DNA of 64,000 bases, taken from the NCBI RefSeq assembly GCF_002975205.1, contig NZ_PCOC01000002.1, positions 1,677,501 to 1,741,500 of the forward strand, read 5' to 3'. Shown in pieces: positions 44,707 through 54,035 of the stretch (the first letter of the stretch is position 1; each line of letters begins with the position of its first letter). This DNA is from Ochrobactrum vermis. GTDB taxonomy: Bacteria; Pseudomonadota; Alphaproteobacteria; Rhizobiales; Rhizobiaceae. The position numbers and the translations under genes were made by a program. Below the pieces are notes generated by a model that did no database searches, had not been told where the DNA came from, and saw nothing but the letters and a program-made list of their open reading frames with translations.

Positions 44707-46068
44707 TCACGACCGAGGGAAAAGTCCAACAATTGCATTCAGATTGGCTGCACCATCAAGGTCGTACAAATCCGAATAGATCTGATCTGTCTTCGGAACC
44801 GCCGAACAACAATCAAGAAATTTTCGCGTCCGATCACCTGCACCAAAAGGCTGTTGCAGGGTACCGACCGCGAAGCTGCGCGATGCGCGCAACACTCGTC
44901 CGTCCTTCAGTGTAACAGTGGCAACATGGGGCAGCTTTTCCGCAGACGCCCGTTCTTCCTCTAGCGAATAGCTGCGCATATTAACGACACCAAGCAGCGG
45001 ATCATCCTTGAAGGCAGTAACAGTCTGCGGCGTGAAATCCGCAAGTGCGAGATATCCCTGCCGCAGGGTGCGTGCTACGCAATACTGCATGGAGAAGCGG
45101 GCCTGCATCTGGTCCGTCGGTTGCGTATAGGCAAGATTCCGGTAATTCGCGATCCCGACCAATGTGTCTATCGCGACCACATCTTCGGCAGCGAACCCGT
45201 GTTCTGCCTGAAGATCAAGCAATCCATCGATGATCATATGCGTGGAACCACAGCAGGGATGTCGTTTGGGCATGACACCTGCCGTTTCGATCACATGCGG
45301 TCTGTCGGCAAGAATATCTTCTATGTTCCAGCCAAGGCGCGGGTCACCCGCAAACAGTTCGCGAATACCCTGTTCACCTTCCAGAATATCGTGTCGTGCC
45401 TTCATTCCGACTTTTGCAAGCAAGGCGGCTTCTACCGCATTGCGCGCCGCCATGCCTGCATGAAACGGCTTGATCAGCGTGCCGAACTGGCCCTTGGTGC
45501 CGGATGCAGAACTGGCAGCGATCGTGATGGCCTGAGCCGTCGCCAAAATGTCGAGACCAAGCATATGGGCCGTGGCGACAGCCGTGCCGATACTGCCCAC
45601 CGTGGAGGTTCCATGCCAGCCGGCTGTATAATGGGCTTGTCCCAATCCCTCGCCTACCAGCGCCTGTGCCTGCAGGCCCGCAAGATAAGCGTCGACAAGA
45701 TAAGCGCCTGCGGTTTTATCCAGATCGGCAAGCGCCGTGATTGCGGGCACGATCACTGCCGAGGCATGGCTCATGCCCGGCAAGAAATTATCGTCGAAAT
45801 CGAGCGCATGCGCCGCAGTACCGTTGACCAGCGCCGCGAGCATCGGGCTGCCTGCGCCGCCCGTAATCAAAAGGGCGCTTCCGCCGGTGTTGAATTCGGC
45901 AAAGGCCGCCGCCACGCTTTGCGTGCTGTCATCCTCGCTGCCTGCCACCATGCAGGCCAACGTATCCAAAATTGCGTCTCTGGCCAGTTCACGCGCATTC
46001 TCGCTCAACACTGGCTTTAGACATGCCAAAGCAATCGCGGTTGCGACTGTCATCTCGTCTCGCTGCAT
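44707..46068 (-). CDS. MmgE/PrpD-family protein
   Basis: A 453-residue member of the 2-methylcitrate dehydratase/cis-aconitate decarboxylase-like fold (ILDTLACMVAGSEDD near the N-terminus, NGTAAHALDFDD, AGWHGTSTVGSIGTAVATAHMLGLD, and KRHPCCGSTHMIID). Members dehydrate, decarboxylate or isomerise small carboxylic acids, and many sit in operons for unusual compounds. The reaction here is unknown. It is the last gene of the long peptide-transport operon, four bases after the serine hydrolase gene. AGGG lies eight bases before the chosen ATG. Confidence 0.82.
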   Translation of the reverse strand: MQRDEMTVATAIALACLKPVLSENARELARDAILDTLACMVAGSEDDSTQSVAAAFAEFNTGGSALLITGGAGSPMLAALVNGTAAHALDFDDNFLPGMSHASAVIVPAITALADLDKTAGAYLVDAYLAGLQAQALVGEGLGQAHYTAGWHGTSTVGSIGTAVATAHMLGLDILATAQAITIAASSASGTKGQFGTLIKPFHAGMAARNAVEAALLAKVGMKARHDILEGEQGIRELFAGDPRLGWNIEDILADRPHVIETAGVMPKRHPCCGSTHMIIDGLLDLQAEHGFAAEDVVAIDTLVGIANYRNLAYTQPTDQMQARFSMQYCVARTLRQGYLALADFTPQTVTAFKDDPLLGVVNMRSYSLEEERASAEKLPHVATVTLKDGRVLRASRSFAVGTLQQPFGAGDRTRKFLDCCSAVPKTDQIYSDLYDLDGAANLNAIVGLFPRS

Positions 46069-46072
46069 AGCT

Positions 46073-47074
46073 TCACCCTTGAAATGCGTCGAGAATGAGC
46101 TTCAGGAGACGTCCGAACTTGTGCCGGTTCAGTTGGCGTCCAGCGATGTCCGTGTCCACGCGATGCACGATCACCATGTCGAGCGCTGGCAGCACAATGC
46201 AGAAATGTCCACCTGCACCGAAACCTGCATAGCTGCCTTTCGGGGTCACCACGCCGGGAAAAAACACACCGTCGCGCTCCAGCCACCACATGTAGCCATA
46301 CGCGCCGCGCGCGCCCGCATGGGAATAAGGCATGACGCATTCCTGCGCCCAGCCTTCCGGCAATATGGCTTCACCATTCCAGCGGCCATCGCGCAGATAA
46401 AGCTGGCTAAAACGCGCCAGATCACGGGTCGAAAGGCGAAACGGATAGGCGGCATGACGACTTTCTGTAAAACGATCATGCCAGCCGTCCGGCTCGTCCC
46501 CGTAAAGTGAGAAATCCTCAAATCCGAGTGGCTTTGCAATACGCTCGTCGAAAGACTGGTGCACGGTCTTGCCCGTCAACTGTTCAAAGATCGTGCCAAG
46601 CGCATTGAAATCCCAATTGTTGTAACACCAGAAGGTGCCGGGCGCGTGGGAATGACGCTTTTCCTTGATCATTCGCATCCATGGCGTCTCGTACCCCGCT
46701 GGATGGTAGATGCCAGAACGGGCGGTCAGGAGATCATAGACCGTCGCCTGTTTCTCCACTTCGCTCAAGCCTTCATTGTCATCAATGCCAAGCTGCTCCA
46801 ACGTCAGGCTGAGATCAATGGTGCCATCGGCCACATCCTGCCCCATCAGCGCAGCAAGAATACTCTTGCGGATGGAGTGGCAGAGGTATTTGTGCGTGAT
46901 GTCGCCATATGTATGGACGATCTTGTTGCCCTGAACGATCATCAGCGCATCGGTTTCCTGGCTGTCGGCACAAGCGTCGACGGCGCCAAGCCCAGCTTCC
47001 GACCAACCCGCCGCGGCGGGGCTCTTCAAACGTTCCCATTCCTGTCCCGGATTGGCCACCGAATGATAGTTCAT
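46073..47074 (-). CDS. Serine hydrolase, beta-lactamase-like fold
   Basis: A 333-residue serine hydrolase. SxxK is SIRK in CHSIRKSILAALMG, the second motif is YNN in CYNNWDFNALG, and the third region reads GFGAGGHF where other members have HTG or KTG. No signal peptide was seen, so it is probably cytoplasmic. It may hydrolyse a peptide, amide or ester delivered by the ABC importer encoded just upstream. Start ATG overlaps the ATPase stop (ATGA). Confidence 0.82.
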   Translation of the reverse strand: MNYHSVANPGQEWERLKSPAAAGWSEAGLGAVDACADSQETDALMIVQGNKIVHTYGDITHKYLCHSIRKSILAALMGQDVADGTIDLSLTLEQLGIDDNEGLSEVEKQATVYDLLTARSGIYHPAGYETPWMRMIKEKRHSHAPGTFWCYNNWDFNALGTIFEQLTGKTVHQSFDERIAKPLGFEDFSLYGDEPDGWHDRFTESRHAAYPFRLSTRDLARFSQLYLRDGRWNGEAILPEGWAQECVMPYSHAGARGAYGYMWWLERDGVFFPGVVTPKGSYAGFGAGGHFCIVLPALDMVIVHRVDTDIAGRQLNRHKFGRLLKLILDAFQG

Positions 47075-47868
47075 ACTCGTATTTCCTTAGACTGATTATG
47101 TGCAACAGCTTCCACGCTGGCATGCAGGAACTCCTGCGTATATTCGGCTTTGGCGCGCGAATGGCGCAGATCGTCCGCCGTCAATTCTTCCAGAATAATG
47201 CCTTTGTGCATGACCCCGACGCACTCGCAGATATGCGCCACCACAGCGAGGTCGTGCGAAACCATGAGGTATGTGAGATTTCGCTCGCGGCGCAACACCT
47301 TGAGCAGATTGAGAATTTCCGCCTGCACGGAAACATCGAGCGCGGATGTCGGCTCATCCAGAAGCAGCACGTCCGGTTCGATGATAAGTGCACGGGCTAT
47401 GGCGACACGCTGCCGCTGGCCTCCGGACAATTCATGCGGATAGCGATAGAGGAAGCCCGGACCGAGCCCCACCGCTTGCAATACGTCGCGAATGCGCTCG
47501 TCCTTTCGGTCCATGCCGTGAATGGCAAGCGATTCCGCCAACACCTTGTGCACCTGCTTGCGTGGGTGCAGCGAGGCATATGGGTCTTGAAACACCATCT
47601 GCACGCGACGGAAAAATGCTTTATCGCGTTCGCCCCCCATCTTCTGTCCGTCAAAGATGAAGTCGCCTTGATAATGCGGGATGAGACCGGCAAGAGCGCG
47701 CAGGATTGTCGATTTGCCGCAACCGGATTCACCAATCAGACCATAGGCCGCACCGCGTTCGATATGAAACTTCACCTTCCTGACGACGGTGGCACGCTTG
47801 CGTCCCTTGCCGAAGCTGATGGAAAGGTCGGAAACATCCACGAATGGAGAATTCGCTGCATGTATCAT
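47071..47868 (-). CDS. Oligopeptide-type ABC transporter ATPase (DppF/OppF like)
   Basis: A 265-residue ATPase with Walker A GESGCGKST, Q-loop VFQDPYASL, signature LSGGQRQRVAIARAL, Walker B LLLDEPTSALD and H-loop SHDL. It forms the ATPase pair with the gene upstream, which it overlaps by four bases. Confidence 0.92.
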   Translation of the reverse strand: MIHAANSPFVDVSDLSISFGKGRKRATVVRKVKFHIERGAAYGLIGESGCGKSTILRALAGLIPHYQGDFIFDGQKMGGERDKAFFRRVQMVFQDPYASLHPRKQVHKVLAESLAIHGMDRKDERIRDVLQAVGLGPGFLYRYPHELSGGQRQRVAIARALIIEPDVLLLDEPTSALDVSVQAEILNLLKVLRRERNLTYLMVSHDLAVVAHICECVGVMHKGIILEELTADDLRHSRAKAEYTQEFLHASVEAVAHNQSKEIRV

Positions 47869-48728
47869 GAATTTCCTCCCACCAGCGTCGGTTCGGTCAG
47901 CCAGCTTTTGTCCCGTTCCGGCACCTTCAGCATATCGACCGGATGGTCGAGCCGCGGAAGGCTGGCCAGCAGAGCCTGCGTATAGGGGTGGCGCGCCTTG
48001 TGCAGCTCCTTCGCCGGCAGATCTTCCATGATACGCCCCGCATACATGACCAGCACCCGGTCGCAGAAGTCCGCCACCAGATTGAGATCATGGCTGATGA
48101 ACATCAGCCCGGTGCCTGAACGGCTGACCAGTTCGTCAAGTATGGTTAGAACCTGACGCCGCACGGTCACATCGAGCGCGGAGGTCGGTTCGTCGGCGAT
48201 AATCATGTCAGGTTCAGGGATCAGCATCATGGCGATCATCACGCGCTGGCCCATGCCACCCGAAATTTCGTGCGGAAACAGACGCATGACACGCTCCGGA
48301 TCGCGAATATGCACGGCCTCCAGCATAGCAAGTGTCTTCTGTCGCGCTTCTGCCGATTTCACACGATGGTGCAGACGGTAGGCTTCCATGATCTGATCGC
48401 CGATACGGATCAGCGGGTTGAGCGAATATTTCGGGTCCTGAAGGATCATCGAGATACGGTTGCCGCGCACGCTGCGCATCTGGCGTTCGCCGGCTGACAA
48501 CAGGTCAATTTCGCCGAAACGCAGGGCCTTGGCACGGATCTGTGCCGTCTTTGGCGTGAGCTTGAGAATCGAACGCCCGGTCATCGATTTGCCGGAGCCG
48601 GATTCGCCCACGATGCCGACTTTCTCGCGCCCGATGGAAAAGCTGATGCCGCGAACGACATCGATATTGCGATCGGCACCGGGAAACGACACCCACAGAT
48701 CATCGACTTCTAGCAATGGTTTTGTCAT
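47865..48728 (-). CDS. Oligopeptide-type ABC transporter ATPase (DppD/OppD like)
   Basis: A 287-residue ATPase with Walker A GESGSGKSM, Q-loop LQDPKYSLNP, signature ISGGMGQRVMIA, Walker B MIIADEPTSALD and H-loop SHDL, plus the Dpp-type C-terminal HPYTQALLASLPRLD. It lies five bases after the DppC-type permease gene. Confidence 0.92.
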   Translation of the reverse strand: MTKPLLEVDDLWVSFPGADRNIDVVRGISFSIGREKVGIVGESGSGKSMTGRSILKLTPKTAQIRAKALRFGEIDLLSAGERQMRSVRGNRISMILQDPKYSLNPLIRIGDQIMEAYRLHHRVKSAEARQKTLAMLEAVHIRDPERVMRLFPHEISGGMGQRVMIAMMLIPEPDMIIADEPTSALDVTVRRQVLTILDELVSRSGTGLMFISHDLNLVADFCDRVLVMYAGRIMEDLPAKELHKARHPYTQALLASLPRLDHPVDMLKVPERDKSWLTEPTLVGGNS

Positions 48729-48733
48729 TGATC

Positions 48734-49666
48734 TTATCCGTTTCTAGGGTCGAGGACATCGCGCAAGCCGTCGCCAAACAGGTTGAATGCAAGGCTCGCA
48801 AGCAGGATTGCGGTACCGGGCACAGCGGCAAGCCACCAAGAGGTCATCATAAATTCGCGACCACTGGACAACATCGCACCCCATTCAGGGCTTGGCGGCT
48901 GTGCACCAAGGCCGAGAAAGCCGAGGCCCGCAGCGGTGAGGATGATCGACGACATGTTGAGTGTGATGCGGATCACTACCGAGGGAATGCACATGGGAAC
49001 GACGTGCTTCGCAATCACCCGCATAGTGGAAGCCCCTTGCAGGCGAATGGCGGCCACATAATCCGACGAGCGAATGGTCAATGTTTCCGCGCGGGCGAGA
49101 CGCGCGATCGGCGGCCATGCGGCGAGTGAAATGGCGATGACGGCATTTTCGATACCCGGCCCGAGTGCTGCGGCAAAGGACAGCGCAAGCACGAGACTGG
49201 GAAAGGCGAGGAAGATGTCGACAATGCGCATCAGCGCCATATCGACCCAGCCGCCCATATAGCCCGCAGTAGTACCGACGATAAGGCCGATAGGTGCGGC
49301 GATGACGGCGGTCAGCGTTACGATGTAGAGGGTGATGCGCGAACCATAGACAAGGCGACTGAAAATATCGCGACCCAGTTCGTCCGTACCGAAGAAATGG
49401 TCCCATGACGGCGGTTGAAGCCGGTTGGCGAGATTGTTGGCGCCGATATCGTGTGTTGCGATCAGGGGAGCGAAAATCGCTACCAGAACCAGAAGGACGA
49501 TGACCGCGAGACCAAAGACGGCGGACGTGTTGGCCATCAGCTTGAACCAGGAACGGCGCAGCTGCTGTATATTGGCCTGAAAGGCAGAAGTGGGTACGGG
49601 AGCGGTCAGCCAGGCCCGCAGGGAACCGGAAGTTTGCGCCGGCGACGTGCTGGTGTGCGTGTTCAT
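48734..49666 (-). CDS. ABC transporter permease, DppC/OppC type
   Basis: A 310-residue inner-membrane permease with an N-terminal helix (SAVFGLAVIVLLVLVAIFAPLIA), the HFFGTDELGRDIFSRLVYGSR segment and the coupling loop AIRLQGASTMRVIAKHVVP. Ends with the DGLRDVLDPR signature. Ten bases separate it from the DppB-type permease upstream. Confidence 0.92.
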   Translation of the reverse strand: MNTHTSTSPAQTSGSLRAWLTAPVPTSAFQANIQQLRRSWFKLMANTSAVFGLAVIVLLVLVAIFAPLIATHDIGANNLANRLQPPSWDHFFGTDELGRDIFSRLVYGSRITLYIVTLTAVIAAPIGLIVGTTAGYMGGWVDMALMRIVDIFLAFPSLVLALSFAAALGPGIENAVIAISLAAWPPIARLARAETLTIRSSDYVAAIRLQGASTMRVIAKHVVPMCIPSVVIRITLNMSSIILTAAGLGFLGLGAQPPSPEWGAMLSSGREFMMTSWWLAAVPGTAILLASLAFNLFGDGLRDVLDPRNG

Positions 49667-49676
49667 CGGCAGTTTC

Positions 49677-50753
49677 CTATCGTGTGCGGGGATCGAAGAC
49701 GCGATACAGAAGGTCGCTGATCAGGTTGATACCGACGAACAGAATGCCGACGATAAGCGTGCAGCCGACCACTGCGTTCATGTCACCAGCCAGAAGTGCA
49801 TTGGTGAGGTAACGCCCGAAACCCGGCCATGCGAACACCGTCTCGGTCAGCACCGCGCCTTCCAGCAGGAAAGCATAGGAGAGCGCCACGACCGTCACGA
49901 CCTGAACCGCAACATTGCGGAAGGCATGGCCCCAGACAGTACGCGCCCAGGACAATCCCTTGACGCGTGCAGTGATAATATACTCCTGATTGAGTTGCTC
50001 GATCATGAAACCGCGCGTCATGCGGCTGATATAGGCCATCGAGCCGAATGCAAGGATCAGCGCGGGCATGATGATATGGCTTACGGCGTTCCCAAAAGCA
50101 TCCCACTGGCCCTGCATCGCGCTGTCGAGAAGCAGGAAGCCGGTCGTCGGCTCGACTGAGTATTCATAAATGAAATCTATCCGACCTGGCCCGCCGATCC
50201 AGCCCAGCGTGGCATAAAAAATCAGCAGCGCCATCAAGCCGAGCCAGAAATTCGGCGTGGAATAGCCGAGCAGGCTGACCATGCGCACGGCATGATCCAG
50301 AGGAGAATTGCGGTACATGGCAGAGAAAACACCGAGCGGAATACCCAGCGCGGTTCCGATGACGATAGCTACAGTCGCCAGTTCGATGGTAGCCGGGAAG
50401 ACGCGCGCAATATCTTCCAGTACCGGACGGCCGGAAGTCAGTGCGTTGCCGAAATCGAACATCAGCGCGTTCTTGAGATAAAGGCCGTATTGCACGATCA
50501 ATGGCTGGTCGAGCCCCAGCTTTCTGTACATCGTGTCATAAGCTTCCTGGGACACATTATCGCCCAGCATGGCGATGACCGGATCCAGCGGCAAAAGGCG
50601 ACTGATGAAAAAGGTCAGCGTGATCAGTCCCAGAAGCGTAATTGCCACTGAAACGACCAAACGCGCGGTGGCGGCGAGAAACTGAAGTACGGGTCCGGCC
50701 TCCCGATCGTGGTCCGCCGCCTCCACGTCTTCAATGATTTCGTGCGTCGTCAT
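49677..50753 (-). CDS. ABC transporter permease, DppB/OppB type
   Basis: A 358-residue inner-membrane permease. It has a first helix at about 30-55, the LPLDPVIAMLGDN periplasmic segment, and the coupling loop ITARVKGLSWARTVWGHAFRN. The ATG at 50753 with GGGA upstream is chosen rather than the TTG two codons before. It has a longer N-terminal cytoplasmic stretch than typical DppB. It lies 135 bases downstream of the binding-protein gene. Confidence 0.9.
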   Translation of the reverse strand: MTTHEIIEDVEAADHDREAGPVLQFLAATARLVVSVAITLLGLITLTFFISRLLPLDPVIAMLGDNVSQEAYDTMYRKLGLDQPLIVQYGLYLKNALMFDFGNALTSGRPVLEDIARVFPATIELATVAIVIGTALGIPLGVFSAMYRNSPLDHAVRMVSLLGYSTPNFWLGLMALLIFYATLGWIGGPGRIDFIYEYSVEPTTGFLLLDSAMQGQWDAFGNAVSHIIMPALILAFGSMAYISRMTRGFMIEQLNQEYIITARVKGLSWARTVWGHAFRNVAVQVVTVVALSYAFLLEGAVLTETVFAWPGFGRYLTNALLAGDMNAVVGCTLIVGILFVGINLISDLLYRVFDPRTR

Positions 50754-50888
50754 CTGCAAATTCCCGAAAGAGAAAAACGGGATGCCGGGTCGGGATCGCG
50801 AAGCGAACCACAGGCGACCATGCGGTCATCCATCGAAACGGTGTGCACCCAGCCACTTCCAGACTAGCCGCCGGGCGCACTATTCCTG

Positions 50889-52505
50889 TTATTTTGCGGC
50901 CAGATCGTAGTAGACGCGGAAGCCGTTCCAGCTCCAGTTCTTCATGGCCTTGTTGACGCCAGCGACGTTGTAGATCTGGAAAATGAAGGCATGTGGCCCC
51001 TTCTCCATCATCTCATTCTGGAGATCGATATACATCTGCTTGCGCTTGGCCTCGTCCTTCTCGAACAGGGCAGCGTCGACTTCCTTGTTCACGGCTTCGT
51101 TGAAATAGCTCGCGCGCCAGCTCGGATACATGGTCTGCTTGGCTTCAGCCCGATTGTCGGGATTGAATATCTGGCGTGAAGCATTGCCATGCGCGTCTGG
51201 AACCGTGGTCTGCCAGCCCATCAGCGAGGTCTGGAACTCACGACCGCGGATACGGCTGAACAATTGCGCATTGGCCATGCGTTCGATCTTGATTTTCACA
51301 CCTATCTTAGCGGCCGCGTCCTGAATACTCTGGGCAATCGGAGCTGCATAAGGCGCCGTACTGATGAACATCGTCGTCTCGAAGCCGTTCTCGTACCCAG
51401 CTTCCTTCAGGAGTTCGCGAGCCTTTTCGACGTCGAGTTTGAAAGGCTGGCCTTCCTTCTCGTCCAGCGCGCCAAACGCACCGAGCTGCACGAAGCTTGC
51501 ACGCGGCACACCGACATTGTTGATGACCGTCTTACCGAGTCCCTCATAGTCAATAAGATAGCGCATCGCGAGGCGCACCTTCTCATTGGCGAAGATCGGA
51601 TCGGCATTGTTGAAGTTCCAGTAGAACAGCGAAGGCTTCAGCGAGCGTGAGGCGGTCACCTTGTCCTGCGTTTCCAGATCGCGCAGATCTTCAGGCGTCA
51701 GATCGCGAGCGATGTCGATGTCGCCCTTTTCGAGCAGCAGCCGCTGGGTTCCCGCTTCCGAAACGTGGCGGATGAGCACCTGCTTGAGTTTCGGCGCTTC
51801 ACCCCAGTAATTGTCGGTGGCCTGAAGGATAACCACTTCAGCAGGATTCCACCGCATCAGCTTGTAGGGACCAACGCATTCCGACCGGGTGGCCAGATAT
51901 TTGTTGCCCATGTCGTTATCGACCTGGTTCTGCATCAAAACCTTCTGGTTCAGAAGGCTGGCGACGCGATTGGCGGCGATCGCCGCCAGGATGAGATTGA
52001 CCGGATAAGGCTTGTCCAGCTTGAAAACGACGGTGTTGTCGTCCGGCGCCGAAATGGTCTGATCAACATTGTCCTTGGTGAAACCGTATTCTGTCAGCGT
52101 CGCTGCATTGCCGAAACCGAGCTTGACCGCGCGCTGGAGAGACCACGCCATATCACCCGCCGTCGCTTTGTCGCCATTGTCGAACTTCAGGTCATCGCGC
52201 ATGTGAAATGTGATCTGCAATCCGTCGTGCGAGACCTCCCAGCTCTTGGCGAGTTGCGGCACGATCTTGGTCTCGTCAGACGGATCGAAATCGACCATGG
52301 GATCGCAGATATTCTGGATAATTTCATTGGTCGCAGCTTCACCGATTTGGGCCGGATCAAAAGTGCTGATAGCGTCGATATTCCAGGCCATGACGAGCGC
52401 GTTCAGCGGTGAGGCGGCTTCGGCCGGGAACGTTGCAGCGCCCATACCGGCGGCAAGTGCAAGCGCCGTGGTGCAGCGCAGGATGGATGTCGTCTGTTTT
52501 TGCAT
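50889..52505 (-). CDS. ABC transporter periplasmic binding protein, oligopeptide family
   Basis: A 538-residue exported receptor of the SBP_bac_5 family. The signal peptide ends near AEA-A (ALALAAGMGAATFPAEA). Hallmarks are LVMAWNIDAISTFDPAQIGE, QLAKSWEVSHDGLQITFHMRDDLKFDNG and NPAEVVILQATDNYWGEAPK. AGGGG lies about eight bases upstream of the ATG. It binds the imported compound, probably a peptide, given the flanking peptidase genes. It is distinct from the other peptide receptor in the window. Confidence 0.9.
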   Translation of the reverse strand: MQKQTTSILRCTTALALAAGMGAATFPAEAASPLNALVMAWNIDAISTFDPAQIGEAATNEIIQNICDPMVDFDPSDETKIVPQLAKSWEVSHDGLQITFHMRDDLKFDNGDKATAGDMAWSLQRAVKLGFGNAATLTEYGFTKDNVDQTISAPDDNTVVFKLDKPYPVNLILAAIAANRVASLLNQKVLMQNQVDNDMGNKYLATRSECVGPYKLMRWNPAEVVILQATDNYWGEAPKLKQVLIRHVSEAGTQRLLLEKGDIDIARDLTPEDLRDLETQDKVTASRSLKPSLFYWNFNNADPIFANEKVRLAMRYLIDYEGLGKTVINNVGVPRASFVQLGAFGALDEKEGQPFKLDVEKARELLKEAGYENGFETTMFISTAPYAAPIAQSIQDAAAKIGVKIKIERMANAQLFSRIRGREFQTSLMGWQTTVPDAHGNASRQIFNPDNRAEAKQTMYPSWRASYFNEAVNKEVDAALFEKDEAKRKQMYIDLQNEMMEKGPHAFIFQIYNVAGVNKAMKNWSWNGFRVYYDLAAK

Positions 52506-52587
52506 TGTTATCCCCTTTTATGGTTGGGCATTTTCGAGAGGTGCCCCGCGCGCGGACGCGGGGCACGAAAAGCATTTTCTTAGCCAG

Positions 52588-54012
52588 TCACTCGGCCGGA
52601 CGCGGCTGCAGCGGCGGGTTGACCTCCGGCGGGATCGGGCAGGTGTAGGGCGTCTTTGCCGTGCGAGCCTGGTGATCAGCCTTGGCGTCATGGAGGATTT
52701 TCTCGTTCTGAAGGACATCGAGTGCAGTGCCCGCCATCACCTTGGCAGCATAGACCATGCCCTTATGGGCAGCCGGCATCTTACCTTGTGCGGTGATCTG
52801 CCACGAATGACCGGGCGAACCGATGGCATGCGTTGCCACGCGTGCCTGAACGGTCGGCACGACCCAGCTCACATCGCCGAGATCGGTGGAGCCGATCATC
52901 GGTACGCCCTTTTGTTCGCGTGGCAGAATGTAGTCGCAAAGCGGTTCGTTTTCCGCCAGGGGCTGGCCGACGCGCAGATAGTCGGTTTCGATGTCTTCCT
53001 TCGAAAGCGTTGTCTGGATCTTTGCCGCAAACGAACGATCCGCGTCGTCGAACGGCACACCGCCCAGACGCTCCATGTTGGAATGCATTGCGATTTCCAG
53101 CGGCGTATTGCCAAGCAGGTTCGAGACCGCGCTCATGATGGAGATATCGACGGTCGTTTCCGTCATCATTGCAGCGCCCTCTGCAACCTTCTTCACCCGA
53201 CCATTGAGGGCGAACATGCCCGGCAGATCGGTGGCGCGGATGGCATAGCGCACCTTTGCCTTGGCCTGCACGACGTTCGGCGCGATGCCGCCCGCATTGA
53301 GATAAGCGTAGTGAAGACGGCAATCCGAAGGGATGTGTTCGCGCAGATAGTTGCAGCCAACACTCATCAGTTCCACTGCATCCAGAGCGGAGCGTCCCAG
53401 ATGCGGTGCAGCGGCAGCATGGGAGGCCCGCCCGGTAAATTCAAAGTCCATGCGGGTATTGGCGAGCGACTGCGCATCATCGACCTGTGTGAACGAAGCC
53501 GGATGCCAGCAGATGGCAATATCGACATCGTCGAAAGCCCCTGCCCGCGCCATGAACGACTTGGCCGCGCCGCCTTCTTCTGCAGGACAGCCATAGTAGC
53601 GCACGCGTCCCTTCTTGCCGGTCTGTTTCAGCCAGTCCTTGACTGCGGTCGCCGCCAGAATAGCGGCGGAACCCAGAAGATTATGGCCGCAACCATGACC
53701 ATGTCCCGTACCGGGGATCGGGCGTGGTTCTGCTATGCCCGCTTCCTGACTTAGACCCGGCAACGCATCATATTCACCCAGAATGGCGATGACCGGTCCA
53801 CCCTCGCCCGCCTCGCCCAATACTGCAGTGGGAATGCCAGCCACACTCTCGGTGATGCGAAAGCCCTGTTCCTTCAACATTTCGGTGTGCTCGGCACAGG
53901 ACTTGTATTCGGTATAGGCGATCTCGGGCATGCCCCAGACACGATCGCTCAAGGCTTCAAAATCAGCCTTCTTCGCGTCCACCAGATCCCAGATCTCTTC
54001 ACCATTCTTCAC
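52588..54012 (-). CDS. M20-family amidohydrolase, AbgB-like
   Basis: A 474-residue dizinc hydrolase of the aminoacylase/AbgB group. Metal-binding residues are in GTGHGHGCGHN, AEEGGAAKSFM (Glu pair) and CWHPASFT (His), with a lid domain between (ADRSFAAKIQ region). Relatives cleave p-aminobenzoyl-glutamate or N-acyl amino acids. The GTG start at 54012 was chosen since GGGAGAG precedes it by about six bases, while the longer frame begins with an unsupported TTG. It follows the S9 peptidase by 23 bases. Confidence 0.85.
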   Translation of the reverse strand: MKNGEEIWDLVDAKKADFEALSDRVWGMPEIAYTEYKSCAEHTEMLKEQGFRITESVAGIPTAVLGEAGEGGPVIAILGEYDALPGLSQEAGIAEPRPIPGTGHGHGCGHNLLGSAAILAATAVKDWLKQTGKKGRVRYYGCPAEEGGAAKSFMARAGAFDDVDIAICWHPASFTQVDDAQSLANTRMDFEFTGRASHAAAAPHLGRSALDAVELMSVGCNYLREHIPSDCRLHYAYLNAGGIAPNVVQAKAKVRYAIRATDLPGMFALNGRVKKVAEGAAMMTETTVDISIMSAVSNLLGNTPLEIAMHSNMERLGGVPFDDADRSFAAKIQTTLSKEDIETDYLRVGQPLAENEPLCDYILPREQKGVPMIGSTDLGDVSWVVPTVQARVATHAIGSPGHSWQITAQGKMPAAHKGMVYAAKVMAGTALDVLQNEKILHDAKADHQARTAKTPYTCPIPPEVNPPLQPRPAE

Positions 54013-54035
54013 GGTGTACTCTCCCAACAATGCTT

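Noticed and set aside
46909..47985. A 358-codon plus-strand open frame
   Set aside because: It is antisense to an ABC ATPase with complete Walker motifs and to the start of a serine hydrolase; no protein family is recognisable.
52210..53754. A 514-codon open frame on the plus strand
   Set aside because: It mirrors the M20 amidohydrolase and the end of the oligopeptide receptor gene. It has no domain, no ribosome site, and composition typical of an antisense shadow.
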